Below the pieces are notes generated by a model. The model ran no database searches. It was given only the letters and a program-made list of their open reading frames with translations, and was not told where the DNA came from. A program made the position numbers and the translations under genes. A stretch of 64,000 nt of DNA from Clitopilus passeckerianus (lineage: Eukaryota; Basidiomycota; Agaricomycetes; Agaricales; Entolomataceae), in assembly GCA_944990035.1 (NCBI GenBank), contig CALYLX010000083.1:558001-622000 (forward strand). Reading direction: 5' to 3'. Shown here one piece after another: positions 1 to 11,265 of this stretch (the stretch's first letter is position 1; each line of letters begins with the position of its first letter).

Positions 1-919
1 CCAAAGTAGCGCCCTGAGGGGACGTAACCTGCATACTTAGCACGGTCATTCCACAGCCCAAACCGGGGATGCTGCACTAGCAGTCCTCTTATGGACTCAG
101 TTTCCATCCGACTTTTCACGAGCTCGTAGTACAGCAGCTGGAGTTTTTCATGGCGACGAATGTAGAATGTACGAATCATGGCCGCAAAGGGAGATGGCCC
201 ATGACCGCGTTGAAAGCTGGATCGAAGGAGAGCAATCAGGCGGTCGGTAACACCGCAACGATGAGTGAGGTAGAATGTGAATTGTGAGGCAACAGCAGGG
301 GAAGGGCATCGAGGAGGGCGGGTGACCAGCTTTGATAAGTCTTCTTGCATTCCGAGCGTCCGCACTTATATCGGTACCCGATGATATAGATGTTCTGGTC
401 AATGTCAACAATTCTTCGAGGCGAATCCGTCCAGCCGTTGAGCTGCAATGCGACAGGTATGTGATTCCCAGCTGTTCGCCCAGCTTTGCGACACTCTGGG
501 CACGGGATGCTCTGGTTGTCGACAAAGAAATGCGGAAGCCATACGAACCAGGTAGGTTCATAGAAGATCTCGGGTTCAATTTGAAAGATGCGTGCGGCCT
601 TGAAGAGCGGATTTTTTGGCCGAATGAAGAACGATCCGTTCTCATAGCAGGATGGCTGCTTGGAACGGTTCCTGTCGGCCTCCTCACGGAGGTGGGTGCA
701 GATTTCCTTGTATTTGGATTTGAGCCAGTGGGGTAGCGTCGAGTTCGGTTGTTTGCTCGTTGCGGGAGACATCTCGTCGTCGTCTGGGAGGGTCCCGAAG
801 TTGTCTGCTTCGTCCTCTCTGTCCTCTCCTTCGCCCTGAAAGGCATCCGTGCCACCCACTCCCAAATCCTGGTCCAACCCACCGTCGAAATCATCGAAAT
901 CGTAGAAATCGCAAGTGAG

Positions 920-939
920 CTCCACCGGCTCCGGTGGAG
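920..939. repeat. perfect 9-bp inverted repeat
   Basis: CTCCACCGG at 920-928 is followed, after CT, by its exact reverse complement CCGGTGGAG at 931-939. It sits inside the DUF6729-like gene, five bases before a second perfect hairpin. Confidence 0.9.
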
Positions 940-943
940 TTTA

Positions 944-973
944 GAAGTTACATCCGGCAGCGGATGTAACTTC
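944..973. repeat. perfect 13-bp inverted repeat, 4-nt loop
   Basis: GAAGTTACATCCG at 944-956, loop GCAG, then the exact reverse complement CGGATGTAACTTC at 961-973. With the neighbouring 9-bp hairpin it forms two back-to-back stem-loops within 54 bp. Function unknown. Confidence 0.9.
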
Positions 974-2074
974 CTCTGGTTTGTTGGAGCTGCTGGTGTT
1001 CCTGCTGAGCAACGGTTAGCGTCAAAATCCAAGCAAATAGTGAAATGCAACTCACTGGTGCCGAAAGCGCGATGCTCGTGCCGTACGTCTTTGTCACGTA
1101 GCCTGGGGTCGACTACATTGAGTTCTGGGTAGGAAATAGGTGTTAGCATGCTTATATATCTTCGATAAAGTGAAATGAACATACCTGGATTGGCCGGCTC
1201 TTCTGTGAGATCTCTCCCTTCCATCGTGCTCTTATTGGCAGTTGCCGGCCTCTTTCCTTTCTCTCCAGTCGTGGTATTTGCTTGGTTTGTTACTAAGATA
1301 TATTATTAGAATGTAAGAGTGTCAATTTTACCAGAGAACATACATGGTAGTTCAGTAGGTGTGCCATGGCGTTCACTTGCGGCGACGCTGGTAGCACGCG
1401 AATGAGAAGAGAAAACCCTAGGTTTGTTAGTCAGGAGGCCTTCGAACATATGTTGAGTGATCACATACCTTCGAGCGATATCTGCCTTGTATTTCGAGGC
1501 GGATAAATAGCAGGAGATGAGTCGCGAGACTCGCTGCCTGATCCAGTCTGAGCACGAGACAAGCGCTTGTCAGGGCGCTTGTCAACGGCCGCGCTTGGTG
1601 CATTTGGCAAAGGTTCGGCCACTACAACAGGTGGCGAGGCTGCTGGGGCATGCTGAGCCAAGGGAGTTGTGCCAGGCTCGTTGTCTGTAGGTGGGATGGA
1701 TCAGAATCTCGTTTGGTTGCTCTTACACGTGCGTGAACGTACCAGGAGCCGTGATTGGCTGGCAAGAGGCCTCGACAGCCTTGTTATGGGCGTCTGATTG
1801 ATGGAAGCAGCTGTCAGCGCTGCGTGGACTGAATAAGGTTGCCAACACTCACCTGGAGCCGTGCTCGATGCTGCCACCCTGGCCTTTGCAGGTCGGCCAA
1901 CGGGCCTTCCGGTCGCGGAAGGGGCGCCTTTCCTATTCTTGGTCCCTTTCGGGCGTCCTGGACCGCGTTTGGTCCTTTCAGTCGCGTCTTGCTCCATAAG
2001 AGGACGTGCTGATTGTTGGTTGTCGTGAGCTGGTCGTCGTTGACAGATGGCCGCCTCCTCATTGCCTAAATTAG

Positions 2075-2108
2075 TAGTTAGCCGGAACATTAATAGTTAG
2101 CCGGAACA
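2075..2108. repeat. 15-bp direct repeat at start of the DUF6729-like gene
   Basis: TAGTTAGCCGGAACA occurs at 2075-2089 and again at 2094-2108. On the minus strand the inner copy contains the upstream ATG (2090). Just beyond lies a small hairpin TTACTC-AAAA-GAGTAA (2122-2137) flanked by GACTTAAA repeats. Confidence 0.8.
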
Positions 2109-3401
2109 CGAGGACTTAAAGTTACTCAAAAGAGTAAGTAGACTTAAATTAATAAATTAAGTCTCGCGGGCCCCCAGCCATAGTTAAAGTGCCCCGACGC
2201 TAGCCATGAGTCGTCATAGCCTACAGTTGGCAGATCGCCTACCGGGCTTCCAGAATGTGGCGGGTGTAAAAACTCCGTCGGTTTACACCCAACATGGGTG
2301 TAAGGAGGCTTCGGAAAGCCAGGGTAGCTAAGTTGGATGATTTCATGGGTGAGGCCACGAAGGTAATATTCTTCAATCATTCTAGACAAAGTACGCAAGA
2401 GTCTTCCTCGCTATAGCCTAGTAGAGGACCTTCGATAGCCTGAAAACTTGACATGAAACGCTAAATCTCATTTTCTGGGTGATCCGAATTCTAGATGCCG
2501 CCGGAGACCGTTTCCGTCCTATATAACTGGCCCCGTTTGATTAGATCAAAATGAGCGTCCTCCCCACTTGTCAATGTCATTCCTCGATGATCGGCTAAGG
2601 TGAACCCTCTCTCAAACCAGCAACACCAAGGTGAAAGCGTGACGGCAGAACCTGTCCCAGCAAGTCTTGGCTTTCGCTGATCCTTTGAAAGGGAGCGTAC
2701 GGGCTGCCCCCGGTACTCATGCTTAGGCTTCCCATGTACAAGCCTGCAAGTTAACTGGTAGAAGTCGTCTTGTCGTCAAGGCTCATCCCATTGGAGGCGA
2801 AGAAGCGTTTGAAGTTTCGTCGCAAGTCAACGCATGGATTAACTCCATTTCAGTGGTACTGGCGCTTCTTTTATGTTTGAAAACAAAGAGTCTGGTTAGT
2901 CTGGAGGAGTGGGAGTGGGTTCGAAACCAGAATATCGACGGTATCACTGTCTTGGAGCAGGTCGTTTCGTAACACCACTCATGTTCATGAGGTCCTGAAG
3001 TTCTGAAGTAGGCTCTACTCGTCTCTCATAAAGCCCAAGACACGTTCCACAAAACTGTCCGACTGATATCATCGTGTCAAGGGATGAGTACACGGGTACA
3101 CTTAGGACAGTGATTTGCATCTCTTTGAGGGGTCACGTCGGTTACGGATCTACATCCAAAGAGTCAAGTTTAAATGTCATCATCTTATCTCTGCTATCAT
3201 CACTACTTCATGGCTGCTTTTTCAAATACCCCCGTTATTACTGGCCTAACTTCTCGGAGTAAATGGTAACCATCTCGTGGAGATACATTCTCATGCCAAG
3301 CTCCCTATCAGGCTCTTGTGACGAATCTCGGTTTTGCGCGTGGGCTTCATTACCACTCGAGTGCCTCGTCCCCAGAGGGCAGTGGAAGATCAGCGGTGCA
3401 T
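2109..3401. other. intergenic, no gene supported
   Basis: About 1.3 kb between the DUF6729-like relic and the P450. Short open frames (84 codons or fewer) show no recognisable motif and no splice continuity. The right end must hold the P450 promoter. Confidence 0.6.
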
Positions 3402-3409
3402 TATTTAAA
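3402..3409 (+). promoter_or_regulatory. TATA-like box of the P450 gene
   Basis: TATTTAAA 39 nt before the P450 ATG. Distance and composition fit a TATA element with a very short leader; no transcript evidence. Confidence 0.4.
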
Positions 3410-3447
3410 GCTCATGCGAATACCGACGAGACTTGGCGATCCCTACC

Positions 3448-5552
3448 ATGAGCTATTCTTCCCTCTTGCCCTCCGTCATCAGTGCTCTCACCTTCCTATG
3501 GTTCGCCTCAAAATACCTTTCAAAGCGACGTACGGGGCCGTCTTTGCCCCAAGGGCCGCCCGGTGACCCTATCCTGGGTCACATGCGCCTTTTACAATCC
3601 GCGAGAGGTCGTGAGGGCGCAACATACTTCGAGCTTGGCAAAGAATACGGTACCGTGGTATACCCAATCTCTGGATCATTCTATTTATATGAACCTAGGC
3701 GGAATCTTCTCCCTGAACGTCCTCGGCCAGAACATTGTCATTGTCAATGATAATCAAATTGCAACTGAACTCCTCGACAAGCGAGGGTCGATCTACAGCT
3801 CAAGACCACGCACTGTGATGAACGAAATGTGAGTTCACCTTTTCTGGGGGGAGTTATTTGCTCAGTTACGATTACAGCATGGGAATGGGTCAAGATCTCT
3901 CGTTGATGCCTTATGGCGAGAACTTCAGGATTCATCGCCGTCTATTCTTGAAATACTTCAGACAAGAAAGAGTCAAGGACTTTCATCCCACTCAGGTTAG
4001 GGAGGCTCGCAATCTGCTCAAAAACCTCGTTGCAAATTCCCAGTCTTGGGCTGACCATCTTCTTCGGTATGTACGTTCGTCATACACATCGTCGTATTGC
4101 CGACTCCTAGGCCATTAAGCTTCTCCACGTCTATCATTATCGATGTCGCTTTTGGTCATACAATGAGCACGGACGCTGAGAGCGATCCATATTTCCAAAT
4201 TGCTGAAGATGTTTGCAAGTATATCATGCCTGCCCTAGCGCCGTCAGAGCCACTCGCTGCTGGCCTTGCTCTTGCCTTCCCTTTCCGTGAGTTCTTGTCA
4301 TCATGTGAACACTAATCACGGTTGAATCCGTTCGAATAGTGAAGTACATGCCGGAATGGTTCCCGGGCGCCTTTTATCCCAGGCGAGCACTGAACTGTAG
4401 GCCTTACGTGAAGAGATACTACGAGTACCCCCTCGCGGACGTCAGGAGGCAGTTGGTACGACTAGCCATAGCACTGCGGATACACCTATACTGACAGTGA
4501 TATTTTAGGCAGATGGAACGGCCAGGCCGTCGTTTTTGGCCACTCAGCTAGACGAGTTGCAATCTGGTGAGGCTGATTCGGCGCTGAACTTTGATCATAT
4601 TCAAGGTGCAGCCGCGATGATATATCAGGCGGGAATGGATACAGTACGTATTTGAGTACCCCTACGCTCTTGATGTGCCTTGACAAATTGCTGTTGTAGA
4701 CCTCCTCAACACTTGGTACATTCATCGCTGCTATGGTCCTATATCCTGAGTGCTTCGAGAAAGCCCAAGAGGAAGTCGATAGAGTGGTTGGGACTGATAG
4801 GCTCCCTACGTTTGAGGATCGTGATTCGTTGCCTTACTTGGATCTGATTCTGCAGGAAATGCAGAGGTGGCAACCTACCATCCCGTTATGTTCGTTTTCA
4901 TGTTGGTAATATTGGTATGGAGATCAGGGGTACTGATGCAGCTTCAACAGTGCCGCATTATTCAGTCGAGGATGACGTATACGAGGGCATGTTCATTCCG
5001 AAGAATACTCTTGTTATTGGAAATACAAGGTTAGTCTGCGTTAGTACCATTTTTCTTATGAGATCTTATGACGTCCTGCATTAGAGGAATGTCCTGGGAC
5101 GAGAACGTATATCACAAGCCCCACACATTCAACCCGGATCGTTACCTTCCAGAACCTCAAGGGCGAGGCGAACCGCCTCTCGCTGCAGCGTTTGGATTTG
5201 GTCGGAGGTAATATTTTGACTACTCATTCGATGGTATGAAACCAATATGTGTCCCATAATTCCAGGGTTTGTCCAGGCCGCTTCTTCGGTACTGATAGCG
5301 TTTGGATCGCGGCTGCCCATTTGATCTCTGCCATGAACATTCGACGGCCCATCGACAAAGATGGGAAGGAATATGTTCCGAATATCGAATTCCATTTCGG
5401 AGGGGTGACAAAGTATGTGATTTTTTATTCAGAGCGCGTTCTCCTCGTTTTCTAACCGATTGATCCTTCACAGCCATGCAACGAACGTGGAATGCATTAT
5501 AGAGCCTAGAAGTGATGCTGCAAGGAATACCATTCTTAACGATATGCATTGA
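3448..5552 (+). CDS. cytochrome P450 monooxygenase
   Basis: Eleven exons: 3448-3649, 3699-3828, 3878-4066, 4111-4286, 4340-4455, 4509-4643, 4700-4889, 4951-5029, 5085-5207, 5266-5412, 5474-5552; 521 aa. The N-terminus is an ER signal anchor (SVISALTFLWFA) followed by a Lys/Arg and Pro-rich hinge (LPQGPPGDP). I-helix AGMDTTSS, ExxR as EMQR, PERF-like PDRY, and the heme-ligand loop FGFGRRVCPGR, split by intron 9, are all present, so the enzyme should be active. It resembles multi-intron basidiomycete P450s of the O-methylsterigmatocystin-oxidoreductase-like group; substrate unknown. ATG 3448 is chosen because the upstream in-frame start is a TTG. Exon 8 could instead begin at 4942, adding three residues in frame. 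No other biosynthetic gene lies beside it, so a cluster role is not indicated. Confidence 0.93.
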
Positions 5553-6443
5553 TGAATTATCTTTCCGTACTATTAGGGCTGTATCGTAGACAGAGTATAA
5601 ACCTGCGTTCATTTACATAAGGTGTCGGAGGCCAGGTTCGAACTCCCGACTTCGGAGACGGAGATTGCCGGAGTGCCTCTTCCTCCTCTTCCTCTTTCCC
5701 TGTCTTTTCGCCATCGTCATCTTTCTCAAAAAATGACGCGACTGTCGACTCTAATTCTGCTGATTTCTACGCTCCTGGACGTGACTGAACATACGATACA
5801 TTGCCCTAATCATGAGTGGAGCTACGACCCTTTCAAATGACACATAGCTCCGAAGCTTACCTCAACCTTTCGAACTTACCTTTTCACCCGAGCTTGTGCG
5901 ACAGGCTATCGCTGTGTAGCTCAAGTTTCTAAAGGTATGTACTCCAGCGGTTTTCTGTGAAGAAAATTTGTGCCTTATTGCGTTGTACACCATCTCAGTT
6001 TTGCAGTGCAACGAAAACGACGATTCCTTCCCTGCATCTCGAGCATGGCCCGCTATGCCCGTCGCTATGATCCATTACTATGTACGACGAAGGAAATTGA
6101 CTGCCTGTTCTGTTTGGGTGTCAAAGTGCAGAAGACCTCGGCGAAGCAGCAAGTTGCAGTCATGCCTAATCGTGGCAACCCAAAATTGGCAGAGCCATTT
6201 CCAAATCCGGACACTAACCTCCTGCTGCCTAGTCCGTCAATGCTATTGATTGTCTTTGTTTGATGATGACATTGAAAATTCAACAAAGTTGAGGATATAA
6301 AAGCCAGAGACTTTGCGACGAAATCAACGAACCCCCCCAACTACCCACGCTTCGTTTACGACTTCCACTACCTTCATCCACGCTACCGCAGCTATAAATT
6401 ATTATTTGAAGTTATTTGCCTTCCAAATCTTGCGTTACACCTC
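5553..6443. other. intergenic; promoter of the RRM gene
   Basis: No coding pattern. The last 150 bp before 6444 are rich in CT and ACC tracts, as expected of a basidiomycete core promoter and 5' leader. Confidence 0.6.
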
Positions 6444-9400
6444 ATGGCTACCAATAATAATCTTAATATCAACCAAACGCCGACCCCAATTTCTTCTCCC
6501 CGACGTGCACTCCCGCAGCCGCCGGCTCCCAAGGATACCCCCTTCCATCAGCTTAACCCCAATTCTGCCCCATTCCGCCCTTCGGCGATTGCTATGAATA
6601 ATGTCCCGACTGTATCAGTATCGGCTCCAGCAAACAGCTCGTATCATTCCGCTCAGAACGACGTTTCGCTCTCGCAAGACTCTCTTGAAAATTCATCGTC
6701 CTCTTCTGGCTCTTCGTTGGCCAGCAAGGGAAAACGCCATCGTTATCGCATTACGCGGGAACGCCCATCTGCTGTTTCTTCTAATGGAACCGACGGCGAC
6801 TCACAGGAATCCATACCCGAGGACGATGGCGAGGAAGAAGACTCAGAATCGGACGTTGAAATTTACCTTTCCATGATCGATCTCAACAGCTCCTTAATTG
6901 ATGAGCATCCGATTTCGCTCAGCTTTAACAGCAGTAATTCTTTTGAAAATACGACAAGCAATGCCCCAAATCAAATATTTAATGATCATGATCATAATTT
7001 GATTGGTAGGTTTGGGTGTTTTACGTCGTAAACAGCTTTCTGACAATTGCTTGTTACAGCCCGACCAACCGGTCAAAAACAAGCGCTTCTAGATGACTCC
7101 CCCGTTTTACCCACACCGCATACATTCGCTTCTGCTTCGCAATCCGCAGCGTTTTTTGGACCCACTACCTGTGCTTCCATCCAGTCAACCCCTCCTGCTG
7201 CCCCTCTCCATCAAACGGTGCCATTGCCCGACGTTGAACACGACTCCGTGGCGACGGGGCCAGGTACTGCAGACGCTTTACCTCCTAACGTTAGAGCTCC
7301 AGACGATCATCCGTCGTCTCGTCCTTCGACTGGAAGAAAGAACATTGCCTTAGAGGTCGCGGAAACAATACAATCCACGAACGAGGGTACCAGCACTCCC
7401 TCTTCCACTGCAGCGGTCAAAGGCTCAACGCCACTTACCCGCACTGTGTCTAGCGATTCTGCGCCCAGGCTTATTGTCGACACCAAATCCATGATGTCCT
7501 TATCATCACTGGACTCCCAAACTCCCCTTGAGGTCTCATCCCCCACCGATTCCAGATCTTCCGCGACGAGCTCCCTTGGAGCGGACACCAGGACGACGAA
7601 CGTGTACATCAATGGTCTACCTCCCCATTACCCTGAGGAAGAACTGTATAAACTTGCTGCTCAGTATGGAGCAATTAGGAGCGTGAGGACCTTTACAAGG
7701 CATGTGAGGGACAGCGAGAGTGGATATGGCTTCGTACTGTAAGTATATGTGCATTCACTCGTGTCTTTCCTCATCTCTGTGTCAGAAGAAGTGGATATAT
7801 GCGCTTCTTGATTCGTCCTCGAGGACATCCTATCTTATTTTTCCTCTTTGGTTGTTTTTAGCACAGCAGCTGACTTCTACTTCACAGGTTCGAGACTATT
7901 GAAGCTGCTGAGAGGTGCATCCAGGATTTGCGACGCTACCGCAACCTTCATCCTACTTTCTCTAAGGTTCTTCCACCAGGTTTCCTCAATGATATCCTTA
8001 CTAATTCACCATCCCAATAGACATCCCATAAAATACCCGGAACTTATAGTTCCGCTGATCTCACCCTCCCTCCCTCATCGAGTGGGGTTAGCCTGGACTG
8101 GCAACCTGCCGCTTCAGGCGGTTTGGACGACAGTGCACGACCTGCTGAGGAGACCCTACTCATGGGGCCCAGCACGAGCAATACTTCCATCCCCGACATT
8201 ATCGGCGCCAGCAGCTGTGAGAGAAGGGAACCGCCACGGGAGGCCTCGTTCAAGGCGAAGATGGAGAGCCTGCACGATCCGAATAGTACCAATTTGTACA
8301 TGGAAGGGTCCGTCCAGCTTCTCCCTTCCTCTCGTAGCCATTTACTGATAAAATATATGAATAGATTGCCTCTGAACATCGATGAAGCTGTGAGTATATT
8401 TTGAATGCGCTTTACTTTCAATGATAAGCTGACTGTGCCTTCTCAATATAGACGCTGGCTGCACTCGTTACACCGCACAAGATCAGTAGCTCCAGGTTCT
8501 TCCAGACTAGGCTCAGCAATCCTCCAAGGATCATTGCATTCGTCAGGTATGGTCTCGAAATAGACTTTCCAAGGGCAACCTTAATTGACTAAGCCCCTGC
8601 AGACTTGAAACTCGTGCTGGCGCCGAGGAGATCGTGGAACGTCTCCATGGTCGTATGGTCCGCGGTTGGAACGATAGCGGGAGTAGAATCAGCGTGCGCT
8701 TTGCGGATACGGCTGAGCAACGAGAGCTGAGAGTAGGTTCCTTCTGCCACCTTCATCGACTCCTCACTAATAATGGTTGGTTTGACAGAGGTCTGAACGT
8801 AATAATACACGAGACGACGACCAGTCTCCTGCTCGCTTGACTATTGCTCAGGCCTCTCTTCTCAACCTGCATGGGCAAGGGCTCCGTACCGGCGAGAAGT
8901 CGCTCTCATGCTCGTCCTCCAATCTTTCCATCTCGAGCCTTGGAGGATCGCCTCTTCCACCTCCACCCATCCTTCTCGACAGACTTGCCCCTCCTCCAGC
9001 CACACTTCGACCATCTCGCTCGTATGGCGGCGGCGCTAATGGCTACGACGACCATTACGGAAGCTACGATGTTAGCAGAGCGCATACACCTCCCTTCGCA
9101 GTGGACTATTCCCTCGCCAGTGGTGCCAGGCCAATTTCCAGGGCTCACTCTCCCGTTCATTATCCTCAGCACCAACTTCCCCCTAGTTCTTATCACGCGA
9201 CGAATTTGTTAGCCCAACAACAACAGCTACTACTTCAGCAACAGCAACTGAATCTGGCCTACCAACAAAATCAGTTGGACCCGCAGACTCTGGCTTTGCT
9301 CGATTCATTGAGGGCGAATGGTTCCCCGTTCCAACCCAATCATGCCTCGCCCATGCATCCCGGCAGTGCTCGCCACGTCGGCCTTGACAACTCTTATCAG

Positions 9401-10714
9401 CGGGCTAACTTTGGTGCTACACATGTTGGCCCACGACTTGCCTCACAGCAACTTGCTCCTCCGCCCATCGTCTCTGGACGTGGCGCCGTTCAAGCCAGGT
9501 CCGGATATACTGCGACTGAGGAGTACATCATGCGTGCGCATTTAGAGGCTCAGAATCCGCGACAGCAGCCAGCTATCAACTACTCTGAATCGTCAAACGA
9601 CAACCAGACTGTTAACAGGATGATTCTTCGAAACAACGCTCTTCGTCAGTCCCAGCAGGAGTATGCGTCAAACTATAACGATGTTCAGCAAGTTCAGGAT
9701 CGTCGACGGCCCCCACCCCTAGATCTCACGTATCAACAGCGACAGCAGCAGCAGAGCCTTGAAGAAGAACAAGCTCTGCGACGGAGGGAGCGAAGTGACT
9801 CTCTGAGCCTGGCTGGCAACGCAAACATTAGCGTCGGGCTTAGAGGCTACAGAACGCAAGCGGCCATCTTGGAGCACCATGGGCTTCAGCATCATTCAGA
9901 AGATTATGTGTTGGACGGGGATGGCGATGTCAACGGCTACCGGCAGTCTATCTCTGCCCTTCAACAGGCACTTTCCCCTACCCTCACCTCCGCAAGCTCC
10001 AATGGAAATACGTTTCAGCATGCACACCTACGTTCGTCGACGCTTCCTTACCGAACGCCGTCTAGAGGACAGCAGAGGCACTCCCAAACCAGTAGCATGA
10101 GCGCTGCTCCTCCCCTTGGGCCTGGGCGACAGGACTCCCAGTCGCAGATGCAGCAACCCCATCAACAGCAGTACTCCCATGGACGTGGACAGGACAGTAT
10201 CAGCGTCACTCCTAACAAGAATACGAGCAACCACGACTTTGACACCCGCGACCAGGGCGCCCCCACCGAGTTTAGGAGCACGGTCACCTCCGACATGAAC
10301 GACGTCAGTATCACCAGTCCCAGGATGGGCACTATTGAAGTGTCAAAGCCATATCTCCAGGCCCAGCTTCAACAGCAGCGACGCCAGATCCGCGAACGCG
10401 ACCAGGGAAACTTGCAGACGACAGCCGGAGGAATTCTCGCGGTTGGAGCATATAATGAGGACATCTCTGGGTCCAACAACACTTCACCATCGCTGTCGAT
10501 CATTTCGCCTGCGTTGAGCTATTCCGCCAATACTCCTGCTTCGACATTGAGCCCTGCTACCCCATTTTTCAACTCTTTCGGAAATGGTGGGGTGCAGATT
10601 GGTGGAGTTCGGGACGAGGCAGGCGCCGAGAGCAACGGGAAGGGAAATGCAGTTACAATGAGTAATGTGCAGGCCGCCTTTGAAAGCGCCAAGATGAGGA
10701 ATGGAGGCCAGTAG
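6444..10714 (+). CDS. RNA-binding protein with two RRMs (RBMS/MSSP-like)
   Basis: Eight exons: 6444-7005, 7060-7738, 7888-7966, 8021-8307, 8365-8389, 8452-8546, 8603-8732, 8789-10714; 1260 aa. The first ~360 residues are Ser/Thr/Pro-rich and disordered with one acidic patch. RRM1 is at about 365-440 (RNP2 NVYINGLP, RNP1-like GYGFVLFE). RRM2 is at about 529-615 (NLYMEGLP; IIAFVRLE), its first strand encoded across a 25-nt exon. The two-RRM arrangement and spacing match the RBMS/MSSP family, which binds A/U-rich RNA and acts in mRNA stability or translation. The tail from ~640 is one large exon, Gln/Ser/Pro-rich with poly-Gln runs, typical of a protein that enters RNP condensates. It ends in a compact QAAFESAKMRNGGQ. 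ATG 6444 follows a pyrimidine-rich leader. Confidence 0.9.
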
Positions 10715-11265
10715 GCGTGGCATTTCTTGTACTTTTACCATTATGTTCGACGTTCTGCCTGGCGCAGCACACTTGCAGTTATATCCTTGTTTCTTTATTC
10801 CATGGACTTGTTACGTTTCCTTTGCAAGCAGTCTCTCTACCTATTATGCCTCTGTGTTATAGATAGTACATGATCACTTCGCAGACATCCCGCCTCTCGT
10901 AGTTCAAAGCCCTTTTCACTAGTATCCCTACCTGTAACGTGTACTGTTGTATTGTTAGAATATTGGCATATCAAGCTTTTATTGGGGTTTCAGGCCAGAT
11001 ATATTATCAAATAAATATGTACAGGGGAATAAGGACTAAATCGATACAACTGGAGGAAGGAGCAACAGGAGTTGAGTACGGATACAGATGAGCGATTGAT
11101 AAATTAGGGACAGATAATGTACGATGTGATGATGGTTGGATGCAGTGCATAGGGAAAATAATAGGTTGGGTTGCATAAATGAGCGTAAGCGCATGGGGTG
11201 AGAGGACCGGGTTTGATAATTGTGGATTGAACAGAAGGGCGACACTGCCTAGGGGAGTCGAACGC
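10715..11265. other. shared 3' region of converging genes
   Basis: The RRM gene (+) and the next gene (-) converge here. AT-rich sequence with several AATAAA-like stretches (for example near 11009) serves as the 3' UTRs. No gene seen. Confidence 0.5.

Larger units (their letters stand above)
1..2090 (-). pseudogene. DUF6729-like, AT-hook protein gene, decayed and cut by window edge
   Basis: Read right to left, the first part (ATG at 2090 or, more likely, 1997) encodes two AT-hook-like stretches, RGPGRPKG and GRPVGRPAKA, in basic, Ser/Pro-rich sequence. The body (925 down to about 236) has a zinc-ribbon-like cysteine set (CPEC, then YKCGRSEC) and the motif PTWFVWLPHFF, which I recognise from the DUF6729 family expanded in Agaricomycetes. 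Near 295-300 the homology moves to another frame: CRSECKKTYQSWSPALLDALP continues one frame over with LTHRCGVTDRLIALLR and on past position 1. That is a one-base frameshift, so this copy is probably dead. Several exons lie between 940 and 1700 but I could not join them with confidence. The family behaves like a repeated, possibly mobile, gene; no terminal repeats or target duplication are visible here. Confidence 0.55.

Noticed and set aside
2144..2398. 84-codon minus-strand frame
   Set aside because: No motif, no splice continuity and no start context; length is within chance for this composition.
3448..5552. Secondary-metabolite cluster around the P450
   Set aside because: No synthase, terpene cyclase, methyltransferase or dedicated transporter is adjacent; neighbours are an RRM protein and a repeat-family relic.
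5622..5680. tRNA-like stretch (GGTTCGAACTCCCGAC … GGAG) on either strand
   Set aside because: The T-loop-like word is there but the five-base T stem does not pair and no anticodon arm with a 7-nt loop or acceptor stem can be drawn.
8044..8421. 125-codon minus-strand frame inside the RRM gene
   Set aside because: Shadow of the coding strand: the plus strand carries a splice-consistent RRM protein here.
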